Positions 63,738 through 64,000 of a stretch of 64,000 bases of DNA are shown in pieces. The DNA is taken from the NCBI RefSeq assembly GCF_003096555.1, contig NZ_QEKM01000001.1, forward strand, positions 186,001-250,000, read 5' to 3'. Below the pieces are notes generated by a model that saw nothing but the letters and a program-made list of their open reading frames with translations, did no database searches and was not told the DNA's origin. The DNA comes from Simplicispira sp. 125. GTDB lineage: Bacteria; Pseudomonadota; Gammaproteobacteria; Burkholderiales; Burkholderiaceae_C. Made by a program: the position numbers and the translations under genes. The first letter of the stretch is position 1, and every line of letters begins with the position of its first letter.

Positions 63738-63784
63738 CGCTAACGGCCAAGGTAAGCGGCCCGCAGAATGCGGGTCCGCTTGAG
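63738..63784 (-). other. Integron attC site 2 (split by the second IS copy)
   Basis: Minus strand: L'' CTCAAGCGG, inner stem ACCCGCA-TTC-TGCGGG, L' CCGCTTACC, then R' GTTAGCG and the start of the repeat-protein cassette. Same L boxes as attC 1 but a different, still paired inner stem. Its R'' should lie past the end of the window on the far side of the second IS. Confidence 0.78.
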
Positions 63785-64000
63785 TGATGGGATGGACTCC
63801 CCCGTCTTTTTGCGCAACATTTGCGTCCTGGTTTTCATTGGCGTGGAGATCAGGTTGTTCAACGTAAGGAGTCCGACATGAATGCTACTACCGTTGCCGT
63901 CGATCTTGCAAAGTCCGTGTTTCAACTCGCCGTGGCCGATGATCAATGGCGCGTGGTTGAAACCCATCGCCTCACCCGCACCCAGTTTGAGCGCTGGTTT
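63785..64000 (+). mobile_element. Second copy of the IS1111-type element, truncated by the window edge
   Basis: From the left end TGATGGG and inverted repeat ATGGACTCCCCC (63792-63803) onward it is identical to the complete copy as far as the window runs, in the same orientation and at the same position of an attC site. Confidence 0.85.
63878..64000 (+). CDS. IS110-family transposase, 5' part (cut by window edge)
   Basis: First 41 codons, identical to residues 1-41 of the complete transposase (MNATTVAVDLAKSVFQLAV). The rest is outside the window, so its integrity is unknown. Confidence 0.9.
   Translation, partial: MNATTVAVDLAKSVFQLAVADDQWRVVETHRLTRTQFERWF

Overview
The window is high-GC DNA with dense, mostly ATG-started genes. 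Gene content and order point to a betaproteobacterium of the Comamonadaceae (Acidovorax-like). The evidence is the rpsP-rimM-trmD-rplS operon, the spoT/rpoZ/gmk/yicC/kinase/PP2C/rph/rdgB/hemW order, HAAT-type ABC transporters, PHB-related hydrolases, and many copies of intergenic palindromic repeats (core like AGCGCTTG...CAAGCGCT) that I associate with this family. The genus call is inference. I saw no tRNA, rRNA or CRISPR array.

Layout. Positions 1-9300 hold a GNAT acetyltransferase, the ribosomal protein S16/L19 operon, a Nudix CoA pyrophosphatase, a CobD/CbiB-like membrane protein, and a minus-strand M48 protease-phhB-rsgA operon facing orn. Positions 9300-14200 hold a DEAD-box helicase with a structured leader, a PAS-PAS-GGDEF protein and a Bcr/CflA exporter. 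Positions 14380-23921 are the conserved housekeeping block from greB to hemW. Positions 23950-29020 hold an I78 inhibitor lipoprotein, a DUF2868/DUF3482 membrane protein and GTPase pair, a transglutaminase-like protein, a PaaI thioesterase and Hsp15.

Positions 29066-43411 form the most interesting block. A sigma-54 activator is followed by two nearly identical periplasmic binding proteins, each behind its own -24/-12 promoter and upstream palindrome. Then come a secreted PHB-depolymerase-type esterase with an Fn3 domain, two HAAT ATPases, two HAAT permeases, a lipoprotein 3-hydroxybutyrate-oligomer hydrolase, an alpha/beta hydrolase and a chemoreceptor with a cytoplasmic Cache domain. I read this as a candidate system that degrades polyester outside the cell, cuts oligomers, imports the product and swims toward it. 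The substrate is inferred from the hydrolases, not proven.

Positions 43416-50199 are minus-strand genes: a third binding protein, glycerate kinase, a Lon-like protease, ferrochelatase and DksA. Positions 50595-53388 carry an OprC/NosA-type copper TonB receptor and a DUF2946 protein. Positions 53490-60961 carry a HAD hydrolase, DUF2189 and DUF2788 membrane proteins, a GST and a four-gene MacAB-like efflux operon with a NodT-type outer-membrane factor.

The right end (60958-64000) is accessory DNA. A truncated IS110 transposase abuts macB. It is followed by part of an integron gene-cassette array on the minus strand, in which both visible attC sites are interrupted at the same position by identical IS1111-type (IS110 family) elements. 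Removing the first IS restores a canonical 59-bp attC. The IS carries a ~290-nt 3' non-coding region that is a candidate bridge-RNA locus. One cassette encodes a protein made of four 19-residue repeats. The array continues past the window.
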